Shown here piece by piece: positions 47,201-59,552 of a DNA stretch of 64,000 nucleotides. The stretch covers positions 135,967,990 through 136,031,989 of the forward strand of contig CP136067.1 of NCBI GenBank assembly GCA_032622095.1, read 5' to 3'. Each line of letters begins with the position of its first letter. Position 1 is the first letter of the stretch. Source of the stretch: Siphonodentalium dalli. Taxonomy: Eukaryota > Mollusca > Scaphopoda > Gadilida > Siphonodentaliidae. Position numbers and translations under genes: made by a program. Below the pieces are notes generated by a model. The model saw only the letters and a program-made list of their open reading frames with translations, had not been told where the DNA came from and did no database searches.

Positions 47201-48035
47201 TATATGTTGCATTTTTGAGCATACCAACAACTTGTCTATAGGCCAGGGAACGTGGGTTAGCGCTCATATAAAGAGTTCAATTAATAGCCTAATTTTGTAC
47301 AAATGCTAATATTAATATCCTGTTGAATGATAATAAATTAAGCAACATAATAAACACTGTCATGACATTGTTCGTGATACAAATTTGTTTGGATGTTGAT
47401 TCTCGGTCTTTCCCCATACATGATATATCCTCCTGGCATATTAGGCAGAATGTTTATATTGTCATGAACTTTTAGCTAGCTTAAAATTCCTTGACAACCG
47501 TTGCTATGGATCCACCCGATTACCTAAGTGCAACAACATCAGTATTTTGTCAACAGGTGATAGGCTGGCACTTAAAGGGCTTACGCAAGAAATAACTACA
47601 TACTCTACGTATTATATTTCTTCAAAATATCAACTTATTCAAAAGTAGGCACTGTTATAGATCAGAATTTCTATGAAGCCTATTAATTGATATTAACATT
47701 GGAGGTTTCAGGTGTGCATGCTTCTCTTCGAACCTGTTATTGAATGCGAGCCCGACGATCCCATCATCCGAATAGTTTGCGAAATCTTCACAGACTGGAC
47801 TGAAGTATGAAACTGTGCAACTTTGCATATAATTACTGTCGATATTGGGGAGCAATAGTGGAGGAAATCGGACTAAAACTTAAATATGAGGGCACAGGGG
47901 AAACTAGTTTCCATTGAAACAACCTTAAATATTTGGTTAATAACAATTCAGTCAATGACGTTTTAGCTCAACTTAGTTTGAGGTATTGCCATGGGTTGCG
48001 CCAGTAGTCCATTCGTCGTCCGTCTGTCCATCAAC
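47201..48035. other. No gene recognised
   Basis: Nothing that I can support. Confidence 0.35.
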
Positions 48036-49110
48036 AATTTCTTTTAACACACCCTACAGGTCACATCTCTCATCTGATCGGTACCAAACTTCATATGGAT
48101 CTTCAGGGTGACCTCTAGATGGAAGCCTCCTTTTTCTCGAAATTCGTTAAACACATGGCCACCAGCAGCCATCTTGGATTTCAAATGTGAATCCATCAGA
48201 ACACCTGCAGCCCGTTTTAAAACTTTACAGTCATATTTAGGATTACCTCTAGCTGGGAGCTAGCAAATTTGAACGATTATCGACGAAAAACATGGCCGAC
48301 GCCAGCCATCTTGGATATTACTCTTTGCATCACTAAATCCTTTAGCACACTCTACAGATTATTCCTCATCCGATCATCACCAAACATCATATGGATCCTC
48401 GGCATGAATTCTGGATGGGACCTCCTTTTTTTTCTCAGAAATGCGTTAAAAATATGGCTGCCAGCGGCCATCTTTGATTTTACTCTTTGTATTACTAAAT
48501 CCTTCAGTCCACCATACAGGTCACATCTGCCATCCGATCGTCACCAAACTTCATATGGATTTTCGAGGTGACATCTAAATGGGAGTTAAAAAACATGGCC
48601 GCCACCAGCCATTTTAGATTTCAAATTTGAATCCATCGGCACATCCTGTAGCCCGCAATTATTACAGAATTGTTCTGAAAATTTACATGTTTAAGATCAC
48701 CTCTAGATCGGAGCTGTCAAATTTGAACGATTTATTTTCGATGAAAAACATGGCTGCCGACAGCCATCTTGGATTTTACTCTTTGCATCACTAAATCCTT
48801 TAGCAGACCCCACAGAGCCCACTCCTCCTCTGATCAACACCAAACTTCACATGGAACCTCGGGGTGGCTGAACTCTAGATGGCTGCTTACCATTTGTTCT
48901 GAATTATATTTAAAAACATGGCTGCTAGTGGCACTCTTGAATTGTACTCTTCGCACGACTAAATCATTCTGCGCACCCAAGAGGCTAACTCCCTCTCCCA
49001 ATCATCACCAAATTTCATATGGATCTTCTGGGTGACTTCTAAATGGGAGCCAGTTGTAGTTCTAGTTGTATTATTGCATGCATTGGCACTCCCTACAGCC
49101 AAAATTTTCA
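48036..49110 (+). repeat. Tandem array with GCCAGCGGCCATCTTGGAT units
   Basis: Composite units of roughly 140-430 bp containing CACCAAACTTCATATGGAT, GTGACCTCTAGATGGGAGC, AAAAACATGGCTGCCAGCGG, CCATCTTGGATTTTACTCTT and GCATCACTAAATCCTTTAGC. At least five CCATCTT-type copies occur. Plus-strand open frames are artefacts of the repeat. Confidence 0.85.
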
Positions 49111-49937
49111 TGCGATTAATCCCCCAACTGTGCATACATCTTCATGGTAACATCTAGTTACTTAAGCAATTAAACTGTCCGATATCCTTATCGCTCTATG
49201 GACTGTAATATATGGAATGATACCATTTCCAAGTTGAGCTACTTTGTCACTGAAACTTTCATTGTTATTCATCAGACTATTCAGAATGAGAAAACTGGGT
49301 CTTTGAAGTGTTCCTATACAATATATTAAGACTATTAGAGAGAAAATTAATGTACCATTTTCCGGGGATAGGTTGGGCTCATTGGACACCTGAGTGATTT
49401 CTGAAGTATGTAAGGGAAAGTTTACTATTCATTCTTTTTTAATAAAGAATTCAGCTTTCATGGCAAGCTGTCGAATATCAACCTGAACGGTTCCTTAGTC
49501 TTCAGCTGTCAATCCGAATGCATCCTTATTGTTCAAAGACTAATTTGAACGCTCCAATGGGGCATGCATGCTAGCACATTACCCCCAAGTAGAAGCAGCC
49601 TCACTCCGATATCTTTTTTTTGTTAGTATGCGTCATTCTGATACGGTTACGATTTCATGGATTCTAATAAGCTCCAATAACACCTGAAATTTATTTTCCG
49701 CAATATATCACTTTACTCAGTTCGAATCTGGTCAATATATATCAGGTAAACCCTCCAGTTATATTATCGGTGTGATGTTTAGATTGGCAATCACTGTACT
49801 AATCGTCGAGCTTCCCGCGAAATAAGATCGCTATTCACAATGGATAGACATCGCTGGGTGCAGCCGATACAAAGCATCACAGTAATAGTCAATCTAGAAG
49901 TACACAATGATATAATGAAGCCAGTCGGCAATTTATT
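49111..49937. other. No repeat seen; apparently unique sequence
   Basis: No feature recognised, but it lacks obvious similarity to the rest of the window. Confidence 0.35.
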
Positions 49938-50219
49938 TTATCTATTTGGGTAGCGAAAACGTCTCATCATGGTGCACATCGCGTCGACATTGGTTCGATT
50001 TGATAGGACCAAATCAAAAGTGATTCCCATCAGAGAGCACACCAACCGTGTGTCGCATTTCACAAATCCATAGAGGTGATAGGCCCGTGGAACAGAAATC
50101 ACATTCAAATCAAATCGCGGACTTGAAGGGGCTTGAAATGATGGCGTCGTGGTTGATGTCAGATCCAAATCTTGGAACCCCTCTTCCCCCATTAGCAGTA
50201 CGTCTATCATGTCATCCAT
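49938..50219 (-). CDS. Candidate small gene or terminal exon, 93 codons, unknown
   Basis: Seen: an open frame starting at an ATG with ATCATGG context (50219) and encoding MDDMIDVLLMGEEGFQDLDL followed by a serine/threonine/proline patch, then a cysteine-containing C-terminal half (VKCDTRLVCSLMGITFDLVL) and a basic end (RRFRYPNR). An AATAAA lies within about 15 bases after the stop. Base composition is more even than the surrounding AT-rich DNA, and no tandem repeat explains the frame. No signal peptide or membrane segment is evident. I do not recognise the product. It could be a last exon rather than a whole gene. Confidence 0.25.
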   Translation of the reverse strand: MDDMIDVLLMGEEGFQDLDLTSTTTPSFQAPSSPRFDLNVISVPRAYHLYGFVKCDTRLVCSLMGITFDLVLSNRTNVDAMCTMMRRFRYPNR

Positions 50220-50727
50220 GATAACAACGAACTAGCTGTATTGCCACAATTTATCACGAAAATCCCGGGTCGTACGTTTTGACTGGTCATAGCAATGACA
50301 ATAAACAGATAATGATTATCGTATTGTTGGAAATGAGGCGATAAGTGAAGTTTAAAGGGACTGTATACCAAACACGCGTTTTGGGTTGTAAAATTGGTAC
50401 GAAATAATGATGGTTCGTTTTCGTCAAAACTCTTATCCGTCACGGTAGTCGTTTTGCGAAAGGACGTTTTGGACATTCGGATAAATGTACGCCTACCAAT
50501 AGCTATCCGTATTCGTAATCCTAATTGTAAGGACGCGAAAGGCCTCTAATACGCAGGTATGTGTGCCTAGCTTTAGTATTCATTGAGCTTGCTTCGCAAA
50601 TGCCACTAACGCAACGAATAGACGATCTTATGCGTTAGACTGTATGTTATGGCGTCCATACATGTACAGCATATTGGCATTTCTGTCATCGTAAAGGTGA
50701 GAAAGATCTACGTATAGACTATGAAGC
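50220..50727. other. Unassigned; one TTTAAAGGGACTGTATACC end-like motif
   Basis: At 50352 the motif resembles the terminus of the element at 50732-51289, possibly an eroded relative. Confidence 0.35.
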
Positions 50728-50731
50728 TTAA

Positions 50732-51289
50732 AGGGATACTGTACCCAAATGTTGTTGTTGTTTCTTTATTCTCTCTGAGTTGTAGAATAAGGTAACCAGA
50801 TTTCCACTATTTGAAAGTCTGTTGAGTACGAAGTAATGTTACGGATGGCAGATTATCCGGAATGCGAAAATACCAATTGTCGTTGTCGAGTAATTTTGGA
50901 CAGTTTTCAAGCAAATGTTATATTATATGCATACTAGTTCCATATACTCATTACGTCATTGTATAGCCACTAGTCATGAGTAGCTTGAGTTTACGCCCAG
51001 TATCAACATAATTTTTTACACGATCATGTGTGCCAAGCTTTGCCCAATCCACTATCCGTGAATTATTTTGATTACGTCTTGTACACGGAAATTCGTAATT
51101 TAATTTATGACTCTAGCCATAAATTAAATTTATATCGAATTACTAACTTTGATTTTAAGATAACCTAGCTATTAACCTGAACGTTTTCAGAATAAACCTT
51201 CGACTCAAATTACTTAGTTTTCTAGATATTATCGATATTAGATCGCTGTTATCACCGGGAATTTATTGAAAATGGCGTACAGTACTCCT
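50732..51289. mobile_element. TTAA-flanked miniature element, 558 bp
   Basis: TTAA at 50728-50731 and 51290-51293. Ends AGGGATACTGTAC and the complement of GTACAGTACTCCT. AT-rich, no coding capacity. The first bases AGG after TTAA are shared with family A. Assignment to piggyBac-like elements is by target site only. Confidence 0.65.
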
Positions 51290-51293
51290 TTAA

Positions 51294-52214
51294 AATTACG
51301 ATACGACCCCAGACATCTGAACAAATTTCAACCAAATTTTGTGTGGTGGCTCGGGATACCCCGGTGAATGTTATAACGGCGCTATTTATTTTTCTCGTTA
51401 AATTTTGATTTAAAACGATTTTTTTAATTTCTTGTTGTTAAATTGAGCAAGTAGTTCAATCTTAAAAAATAAAATAAAATATATTAAACAAAAATTTAAA
51501 TGTTTCAGCTAGTATTAAAATATGAAGGAAACATAAGCGCCCTTTATCGTTTGCGAAATGTCATATATATCTGAGAATCCGTGAGTGGGGCATATGTCCG
51601 ATCGCATTATATATACTTAAATACCAGTAAATCTTACAGTCATTAGATTCAAAATGTGTGAACAATTATAGAGCATGTAGTTTAATCTAAGAGAGAAAAA
51701 CAATTAATTAACTTTTTTTTTCAATAATTGTTTTGTTACATCAAAATTAAAAAAAGATCAAAATGTGCAAAACTGTGACTCGTGTTTCATGTACATGTAG
51801 TTAGCCAGTTGCGCATCATGTGGACAAACGTTCGACTAACCTAAGTTAGTCTTATTGACATTTTTTTGTTCTCCAGTGCAGCTGTTGGTTTTGGTGCATC
51901 GATTGAATGTGATTATAAAACTAAACTCACATGTATGTCAACATATCCTCGTATAAATAGGTTCATATTGAACCTAAATATTCACATAAGTTCCTACTGG
52001 ACTTAATCGATTCTGAAGTAATCCGATAGTGAGCTTATACCCATTATTCCGTTGAATGGCGCGAAACATTATTGGCTTATTTCTTATGGAACTAGTCCCA
52101 TATTGGACTGTTTTAAAAACCGCGTTGTATCCCCATATAGAGCGTATATTGAGGTTAAATAATGCATATATGAGATTATTTCACTCATTAAAATAAGATC
52201 GTTATGTGCTCAAA
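51294..52214. other. AT-rich, no gene recognised
   Basis: Nothing that I can support. Confidence 0.35.
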
Positions 52215-52641
52215 GATGCATAATCAGATTAAGCACCCCTCAGTTACTAGTTATTTGGATTCGGGGGTAACAATTATTTGATTCGAGTCGACGAACCCAC
52301 CTATCAAAGCTCAGAGTTATTAGATATCGATTTTTGAAATCCATTGAGACTTATTAATGGCCCAGTAAAAAGTCGACGAGCCAACGGTCTCAGACGAAAT
52401 TGCGGATGATGAAAAACTCTCAAATCAAGAGGCTTTTTGCTGATTATAAGGCCAAATTTCGTTGAACAACATGTTGATAAATAACACGTTTCGGGCAATT
52501 TTATACTATAGTTGACAGTTGAAAGTTAGCATTATGTTTGGGCAATTAATCTATTCTGATAACTGAAGCGGTATTTCGAATAATGTTGTTGTTGGAATCT
52601 GATTAGATGGGGACCATCGAATCTGATTGAGTACCTTTAAT
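52215..52641 (+). mobile_element. Solo arm of the 1 kb foldback family
   Basis: GATGCATAATCAGATTAAGC and the following 425 bp match 28917-29353 of the 1 kb foldback, ending at GAGTACCTTTAA just where that element turns into its opposite arm. Frames are broken relative to the other copy. Confidence 0.85.
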
Positions 52642-53384
52642 TTAACGAGAACAGACTGGTATAGTTTGTATGTGTTGAATTTCTTTGGAACGCGTATAAT
52701 ACAAAAATAGAGTTCTTAGTGGAAATAAATATCTCATTCGTGACTGAGACAGATGTTTACATGTATCATGGCAACCCACTCGCGAAAGTAAACACTTGTC
52801 GGGGTCACTCATTGGATAATTTTGGTGCATGCACCCACTCAGAAATACTAGATAATGTTATTCTCCGTGTTCTCTTCTATCAGAACTATTTGTTTAAAAC
52901 ACAGCCTGTGTTGAGGCGTACTTAGAGCAAAATTACTCTCACGAGAATATCAGTACTTGCTTTAGTCTGTCTGGACTTGTTATGCTGGCGAAAACTGTGG
53001 ACTATCGGCAAAGGCACTGCTGGTGGTCTGTTGTTCAGACTAAACTCTCAGTCGCGAGGACGCCTCACCAACAGCGCTACGTTCTGCGTGATCAGTATGA
53101 CACTACCACTGATCGCGGCCTAAACAGTAGCCGTTAACGTGTCACTTGCTACCCCTAGGAAACAGCCGTCCACACCATACTGTGGCAAAACTAATACAAC
53201 ATCGAAGACTACCCCCCACTGTATTTTGTGCTTGAGTACACAGTTATCACGGATATTCACGCTGTTAGTGTAGGATTGTTATATATGACAACTTCAGAAA
53301 TTAGCAGTTTTCTGGGGACTTGATATCGAACGTGTTTTCCTTTTTGAAAACAATGAAAACTGGTTCAGCCAGTTACATAGGTGA
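52642..53384. other. No gene recognised
   Basis: Nothing that I can support. Confidence 0.35.
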
Positions 53385-55084
53385 TAACGATTTAAATGCA
53401 GACGGGAACCACAGTGCAGTTATATGTGTCGATAACTTCCCGTTGATCTCTCCGAGACAAAATCCATACATGGGACTGACATGACTACCATCCTATTTTC
53501 AATCTTTGAAACACATATTCAATGGATAAACCCACAATCACGGATTGAAATAATTGGATGGAACATGCCATGACATGATATTAATTATTTGATACAATAA
53601 AGTGCACTAAGACATAGACGCATGTTTGCTTAAATCTGAGCAGCAATACATTTTTCACTAAAGGATTTATTCTGGATCATGAGAGATGAGCAACATTGAG
53701 TTTCACATAATACTGTTTCTGTTCTATTTAAATGGTTGTTCAACTATCATTTCCCAGAGCTCAGTCAGTCGAATGTTTCTTCAAAACAATCAAACAAAAA
53801 CAAAAGGCTCATTTTTCTATTTAAAAGCAAGTTAATTTGGTTATCGCGATATATAACTTGAACAAACGACGACCGATTTGATGCAGTTGATAAAAGGATT
53901 ATTCATAGCAATATCTCGATCTTCGCAAAGCATGTGTTTTACCTGAGTTTTGGCTTTTAAATTGTGTACTTGAGCAATCCCAGGGCGATAACTTTAAATC
54001 ATTTCAACTGAACTGATCCCTGTTCCACAACAATATCTCGAAATAAATCAAAACTTTGCTACGATGCTCAATCGTTGTTAAATTTATATTATTATTGGCG
54101 TATGTGCGTCCTATTACCACACTGTTGTGGTTAGCATTTTGAATCTACCCATATATACAATTTATATGTTCTGACAAATATAAGTTTTCCATGAGGTTAC
54201 TGTGCATTAGTAATACATAATGGCCAGAGTATGGCAAAAACAGGCGTTTTCACCAAAATGGTTGCCATGACAACGGTGTACATTCTTCGGATAATATCCA
54301 AAATGACTTATAACCTGATATACATGTGTGCCAACTTCGATGCTCTTACCATAAAATTGACGACTTTGTCCTCTATCCACACCACTAATGGTGTGGTCAT
54401 TGTCTGTTGGGAAGAGCAAGTTCTAATTTTAATGGTGGGCAATTGGCCCGGTCACATGTTTCGTAAAATCTCCCACACAAGTAATAATCAGCCTATAGAT
54501 ATGATATGTGGTTCAAAATAAAGGCTATGATCTCCAGATGTAACAAAATATCAATATGATGCAACAACTTGAGAACGTTTCCTCATAAGGACAATTAATA
54601 TGACATGAAGTGATAAAAACAGCAATGTTTGACAATGTCTTTGACCTTTCAGTGACGTTCACCCTTGGGATCAGTAATGGCGGTTCGTCTTGGAGAATGT
54701 ATACATATCAATATTATTATATAACTATATCCACCAATAAGTCCACCGTTCTCACTAAAATACTTCATATATGATCATTTTTCAGAATTCTTAGAAACCA
54801 CATACTGTTGCTATGATAACGCCATTTTTGAGGCAACTAATCTATAATAAGCTTGTCAACATTTGTTTCCAATATCTCCAGTATATGGGATTTACGATAA
54901 ACTATGTTGCCCAAAATCCCCAAATATTTTTACGAAACCCATTTTTTGTTTACAAATGACAGGCTACTATTGCAGAAAATGATACTATCGTGGATAGCAT
55001 TTGGCAAATGCTAAAATAATTTGGCAAAATGGCAAATTATTTGGCGAAAGTAAATTTCGATCCAGCGCGGACCTGGTTCGATCT

Positions 55085-56400
55085 TTGAAGGATTTCCCCC
55101 AAAGTTCTCAGCCAGTGCCGTCGAGAATAAAACTTGTTCTGGAAACAAAGAGTGAAATAAATGCATCTCATTTCCTGTCATTTTCTGGAATCACATCCCC
55201 ATTGATTCGTGTGGTGGCCTAATTGATTTATGCACAAATTATTCCGTTTATATTAATATTATATGCTCAGATATGCATTATTCAACAAATCACTTTTTAT
55301 GTCAGCTTCCGTTATAAAAAGTTAAATTATATATCACCGTATAAAATACAGATGTATGCACGTTTTTGACAGAGACAGTACGTATAACGTTTAAAGTCGC
55401 CGTCGCGAAGTTCATATTTTACCCATTTCCCCGCTTATTAGACCCACATAGTCGTTCTGAGAACGAAATGAATCGCCCCGAGATTAGCCGCTATCGATTC
55501 AGATTCCAGGAAATCCCCGTGGCATGCGCACAGCTCGAAGCGAAAACAACAGATTAGGTGTATTTTATTTTTGACCCGTGACGTCATAGAGGACCTTCAC
55601 GCACTCTGTTGACATTGTGTTATCGAAATCGGTTTCTGTATGGTTTTGTTTTATTTCACATTGAAACATGTTTCGTTTTCGTTGGAAATCGTGAATTCGG
55701 AATGGGTTTATATGTGTAATAAAATATTGAATAATACGACAGGAATTTATTCGCGTGGCCAACAGCTCCGGAGTAAATGCGTACATATTTGGACGAATTT
55801 CGTGTGTCACTGTCATAATATGTCCACAGTAGATCATGCCATGAACCTCTACTCCCGTGCCGCTGGAGTAGGTATTATTGGCATGATCTACATGTAGGTC
55901 CACGGGAACTTCGAAATGTATTAACTTTCAACCTATTGTTGATATGAAATACATGGGATACGTGACCGCTTTCGCAGATTTCTGCTTTCAAGTTTCACAA
56001 GAAGAGTACGAATTACGTTTATGGCTGAACTATCAGAAGGGCTTCTTGGGCGGCTATGCTGTCTACTTATCTGCATGTATCATCTTTGTGAAAATGATTT
56101 TAATATGATCAAATAGTGAAATACAGATCTATACAGTATAATATGGCTTCTTCCATTCATTGAGTTGAAAAAGTTAATACTGGAGTGTTATTACGCTAAA
56201 TAATATAATATTTATGTTTAGGGTAAACACACCAGCCCCTCCCAAAATGGACCGCATCCTCAGGCTGAAAGCATTGTATGGGTTTCAAGTTTTTTTCCCA
56301 ATTTTCCTCCGTCTCATTCTTTTTTCATTATAATATACAAAAAATGTGACAACGATAACGACCAGAATAAGCGTTTGCTTTAAAAATAGTGAACAATAGT
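55085..56400. other. No gene recognised; one stem-loop
   Basis: A hairpin pairs GTAGATCATGCCA (55829-55841) with 55879-55891, with a further inner CCTCTACTCC/GGAGTAGG pairing. Open frames at 55366-55557 and 55565-55903 are unrecognised. Confidence 0.35.
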
Positions 56401-56404
56401 AGGG

Positions 56405-56500
56405 GTCTGCGAATCGGGGATTTTGCATCGAATCGAATCTCGATATCGAATCTCCTTCCTGATATCGACATCGAATCGAATCTCGAATCGAATCAGCTAG
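56405..56500. repeat. ATCGAATC low-complexity stretch
   Basis: Repeated CGAATC and GATATCGA words over about 95 bp. Confidence 0.75.
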
Positions 56501-56857
56501 TGATTGACATTGTTTACCAGTGTGTAATTCGGTGTCTCATTACAAAAACTGCAAAGTTCACTAGGTACTATATAAAAATGTTAATCTTCTTAAACATCAG
56601 TTGGAACTTGCATCTTTTTTAAGGAAATCATGACATAGGCAAGTCACTCTCGGTCTCATGGAGGGTTTGGGATATGTTGCATTGAATTTCTATCTAGGTG
56701 TGTCATGGCGACCATTACACAAGAAGTGACAGTAAGACATTTAAAGACATTGAGTTCAATCAACGTATCACCAACCCCATGGAATTGAAGTAACTTGTCT
56801 ACATTATTTAATAAAGATAATACAGATTTGACACACTTGGACATGGGTACATCGTTA
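56501..56857. other. No feature recognised
   Basis: Nothing that I can support. Confidence 0.35.
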
Positions 56858-57431
56858 TAATCAGGGAGCCTGATGGGTCTATTTGCACGATCGCCTACGA
56901 AAGGTTTGATGCCCCAGATTTGTTACACCCCAGGAACGTTCAAAGAAATCGGATTTCTTAAGTTCCGCATTCCTGGCGTTTAGGGGCCAGAGACCCCACA
57001 AAACCCCAAAAATGGATAATATTTGCACTTTTGAGTACAAAGCTAATTTTTGTATTAATTGTGCTCTAGTAATTACTGATCAACAATACACAATTTCTGA
57101 AACGAAATTTCCTGGCGTTTTCATTTCAGAAAGGGGTTTTTGAAAGTATCCCCAAAACCCCCAAAAATTACTTCTATTGCACTTTCGAGTACAAAGTTGA
57201 TTTTCATATTAATAGTGCTCTAGTCATCACTGATTAATAATACACAATTTCTGAAACAAAATTCCTTGGCGTTTTCATTTCTGAATGGTTTTTTTTAAAG
57301 TGCCCCCAAAAAACTAGAAAATTAATTTCCTCAATAGTTATCCTGCTATCGCTAGTCATAACCTCGTTTAAGAAACGAAATTCCGTGCGTTTTCATTTAA
57401 GAAGCACAGGTCACCTGAAACAATTGACCCT

Positions 57432-57475
57432 ACCCCAATAATACTTAATTATATAGGAGTAAGTATTATTGGGGT
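57432..57475. repeat. Perfect hairpin, 16 bp arms
   Basis: ACCCCAATAATACTTA and its exact complement, separated by 12 bases, at the inner edge of the FB2 left arm. Confidence 0.9.
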
Positions 57476-57923
57476 GGGTAATTTTTGTGCTGTGGGATAT
57501 GTGTTAAGGAGATGGTGGGTTCGTGTTAAGTCCCAACGAAAATCCGAAAAATTGTTTTATTTGCACTGCCGTACGCACAGATAATATTTTTTCTTAATAC
57601 TATCTCCACTATCATCATTGTTCACAGACCAAATGGTAAAAAAAACTTGGTCAGAGTCAACGGTGTAGTAACACCTAGCATTTCATATTCTCATATAAGC
57701 GATAAAACAATGCAATATTCCTTTTAATTAAACGTGACTTTGTTAGGTATTTATTAAACTGTACAATCATGTATTATGCTAAGCCTGTATTCTATGAACA
57801 CTTTCAGGTGGGACATTCCAATTTATGATTCGATTTATTTGAAAGTATGTTGTTGCTATATAACAGGATACTTAAACACCGGACTCACCCCATAGGATAA
57901 ATGATGTGTCCCTATCATGGGCA

Positions 57924-58353
57924 CAATCCTGAACAATGGGAAAAAACAAGTTCGCGCGAATCAATGTCAAGTATGACCGCGTTGGGAATTTCTTCGAAAG
58001 CTGCAGAACTATATAGACATTTGAAGCGAGGACGATGACAGATTTATGTCAAGTATAAACACGGGCAGAATTGATTGCTGGTGTCAGAACCCGGCAGAAC
58101 AACATTCGCATTGAAGTAGTGTCATTCAACTATCGGCGCCAACTCAACAATCCTGCACAATGGGGAAAAACAAGTTCGCGCGAATCAATGTCAAGTATGA
58201 CTGCGTTGGGAATTTCTTCGAAAGCTGCAGAACTATATAGACATTTGAAGCGAGGACGATGAAAGATTTATAATCACGGGCAGAATTGATTGCTGGTGTC
58301 AGGACACGCTAAACAACATTCGCATTGAAATAGTGTCATTCAACTATTCATGA
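57924..58353 (+). repeat. Tandem duplication of about 222 bp inside FB2
   Basis: CAATCCTGAACAATGGGAAA and the following 200 bp repeat from about 58146. Both contain AAGTTCGCGCGAATCAATGT and CGGGCAGAATTGATTGCTGG. The second lacks a short internal piece. Confidence 0.9.
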
Positions 58354-58398
58354 GTTGATATCCAACGTCATGGGGGTTTTCAAAAGTGGGCGAGCAAC

Positions 58399-59552
58399 CA
58401 GGGATGTGGCTAGAGGGTCTCCGTTGGGGGGGGGGGGGGTGTCCACCTTGGTAAATTCCAACTGCACCCCCCTTGAGTCGGAATCACACCAACACAACTT
58501 TTTGCATAATTCCATTTGCACACCCCCCCCCCTTGATTCAGAATCACAGACCAAACACAAGTTTTGCATAATTGCATTTGCACTCCCTTGCACATCAGTC
58601 CTCAGGCCTAATATCCTATGTATTCATAAACTATGTTGTTCTATATGCCCGGTATAAGAAAATTCAGATACTTTAACCTGAGAATTGCATAAATCCTAAC
58701 ATCTAGTAGCCTACTCCAGACAAATGCACACGGCTACGGGTAAGACACCATGACATTGTGTCCGTCCATGTTTGTTCAGCCCGGTGTGAGAAAATTTTGA
58801 AAACTATACAAGAAAATCGCCAATCCTAGCATCTAGACTGGCCTCAACTGAAGCTTCCCTAGTGTTGGAAATTTCAAACCTCATACTCCCTCTTAGGTTG
58901 GAAAATTCTCCAACTGATGACCATTTCAGTCCACAAGTTTGACCGAATGTACTAAACTATTGTTTTGTTAAATTAATTAGCAGTTTTGTATTGGTCACGG
59001 GGGAGAGACAGTGACACACCGGGCCGACCATGGTTCGGCCCGGTGTTCGAAAATTTTGAAATCTGAACAAGAAAATCGCAAAATCCTAGCATCTAGATTA
59101 GCCTCAATTCTTCTTAGAGTTGGAAATTTCAAACCTGACACCCCCACTTAGGTTGGAAAATTTCCAAATGATGACAATTCCAATGACAATGTTGACCAAA
59201 TGTATGACAATATTGTTTTCTTAAATTTAGTAGCAGTTTTGACTAGCCACGGGGGAGGACCAGGACACAAGCTTTCCAAGTGTTGGAAATTTCCAACCTG
59301 TCACCCCCCTAAGGTTGGAAAATTTCCAACTGATGACCATTTCAGTCCAAAATGTTGACAAAAAATTGGAAAATATGCAAATATTGGTCCAAAAAAAATT
59401 AATTCCCCCAATAAATTGTTTGAAAATCAAACGACAAGAACATTTTCAACCCATTGTTGGTGTGAAATGAAATTTCCAACTGTTGAAAATTTTGACCAAA
59501 GTTGGGGGGGGGGGGTGAGACACCCCCACACCCCCCTCTAGCCACATCCCTG
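58399..59552 (-). mobile_element. hAT-like non-autonomous transposon with perfect 8 bp target duplication
   Basis: Seen: CGAGCAAC at 58391-58398 and again at 59553-59560. Termini CAGGGATGTGGCTAGAGGG and its exact complement (59534-59552). The interior (1154 bp) is a set of about 200-280 bp subrepeats with CTAGCATCTAG, GTTGGAAATTTCAAACC, GGTTGGAAAATTTCCAA and ATGACCATTTCAGTCC, plus G/C runs near both ends. Known: 8 bp duplications and CAGGG ends are characteristic of hAT transposons. No transposase is present. Relatives in the other orientation lie at 10338, 12404 and 18384. The clean duplication makes this the youngest-looking copy. Confidence 0.88.

Larger units (their letters stand above)
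44417..55084. mobile_element. FB3: possible 10.7 kb foldback (inverted arms far apart)
   Basis: Seen: left arm 44417-46725 and right arm 53385-55084 are reverse complements in several long blocks: 44895-45260 with 54590-54985, 45440-46010 with 53880-54480, 46400-46725 with 53385-53710. The outer ends match (GACCCAGGGTTCGCGCTG versus CAGCGCGGACCTGGTTCG), each next to several TTTGGCAAA words. The left arm has about 350 bp absent from the right. The middle 6.7 kb holds unrelated repeats and a candidate gene. It may be one element or two inverted copies of a shorter one; no target duplication found. Confidence 0.55.

Noticed and set aside
48036-49110. Possible CRISPR-like regular repeats
   Set aside because: Units are long, degenerate and contiguous without unique spacers of constant size; a tandem repeat of eukaryotic type.
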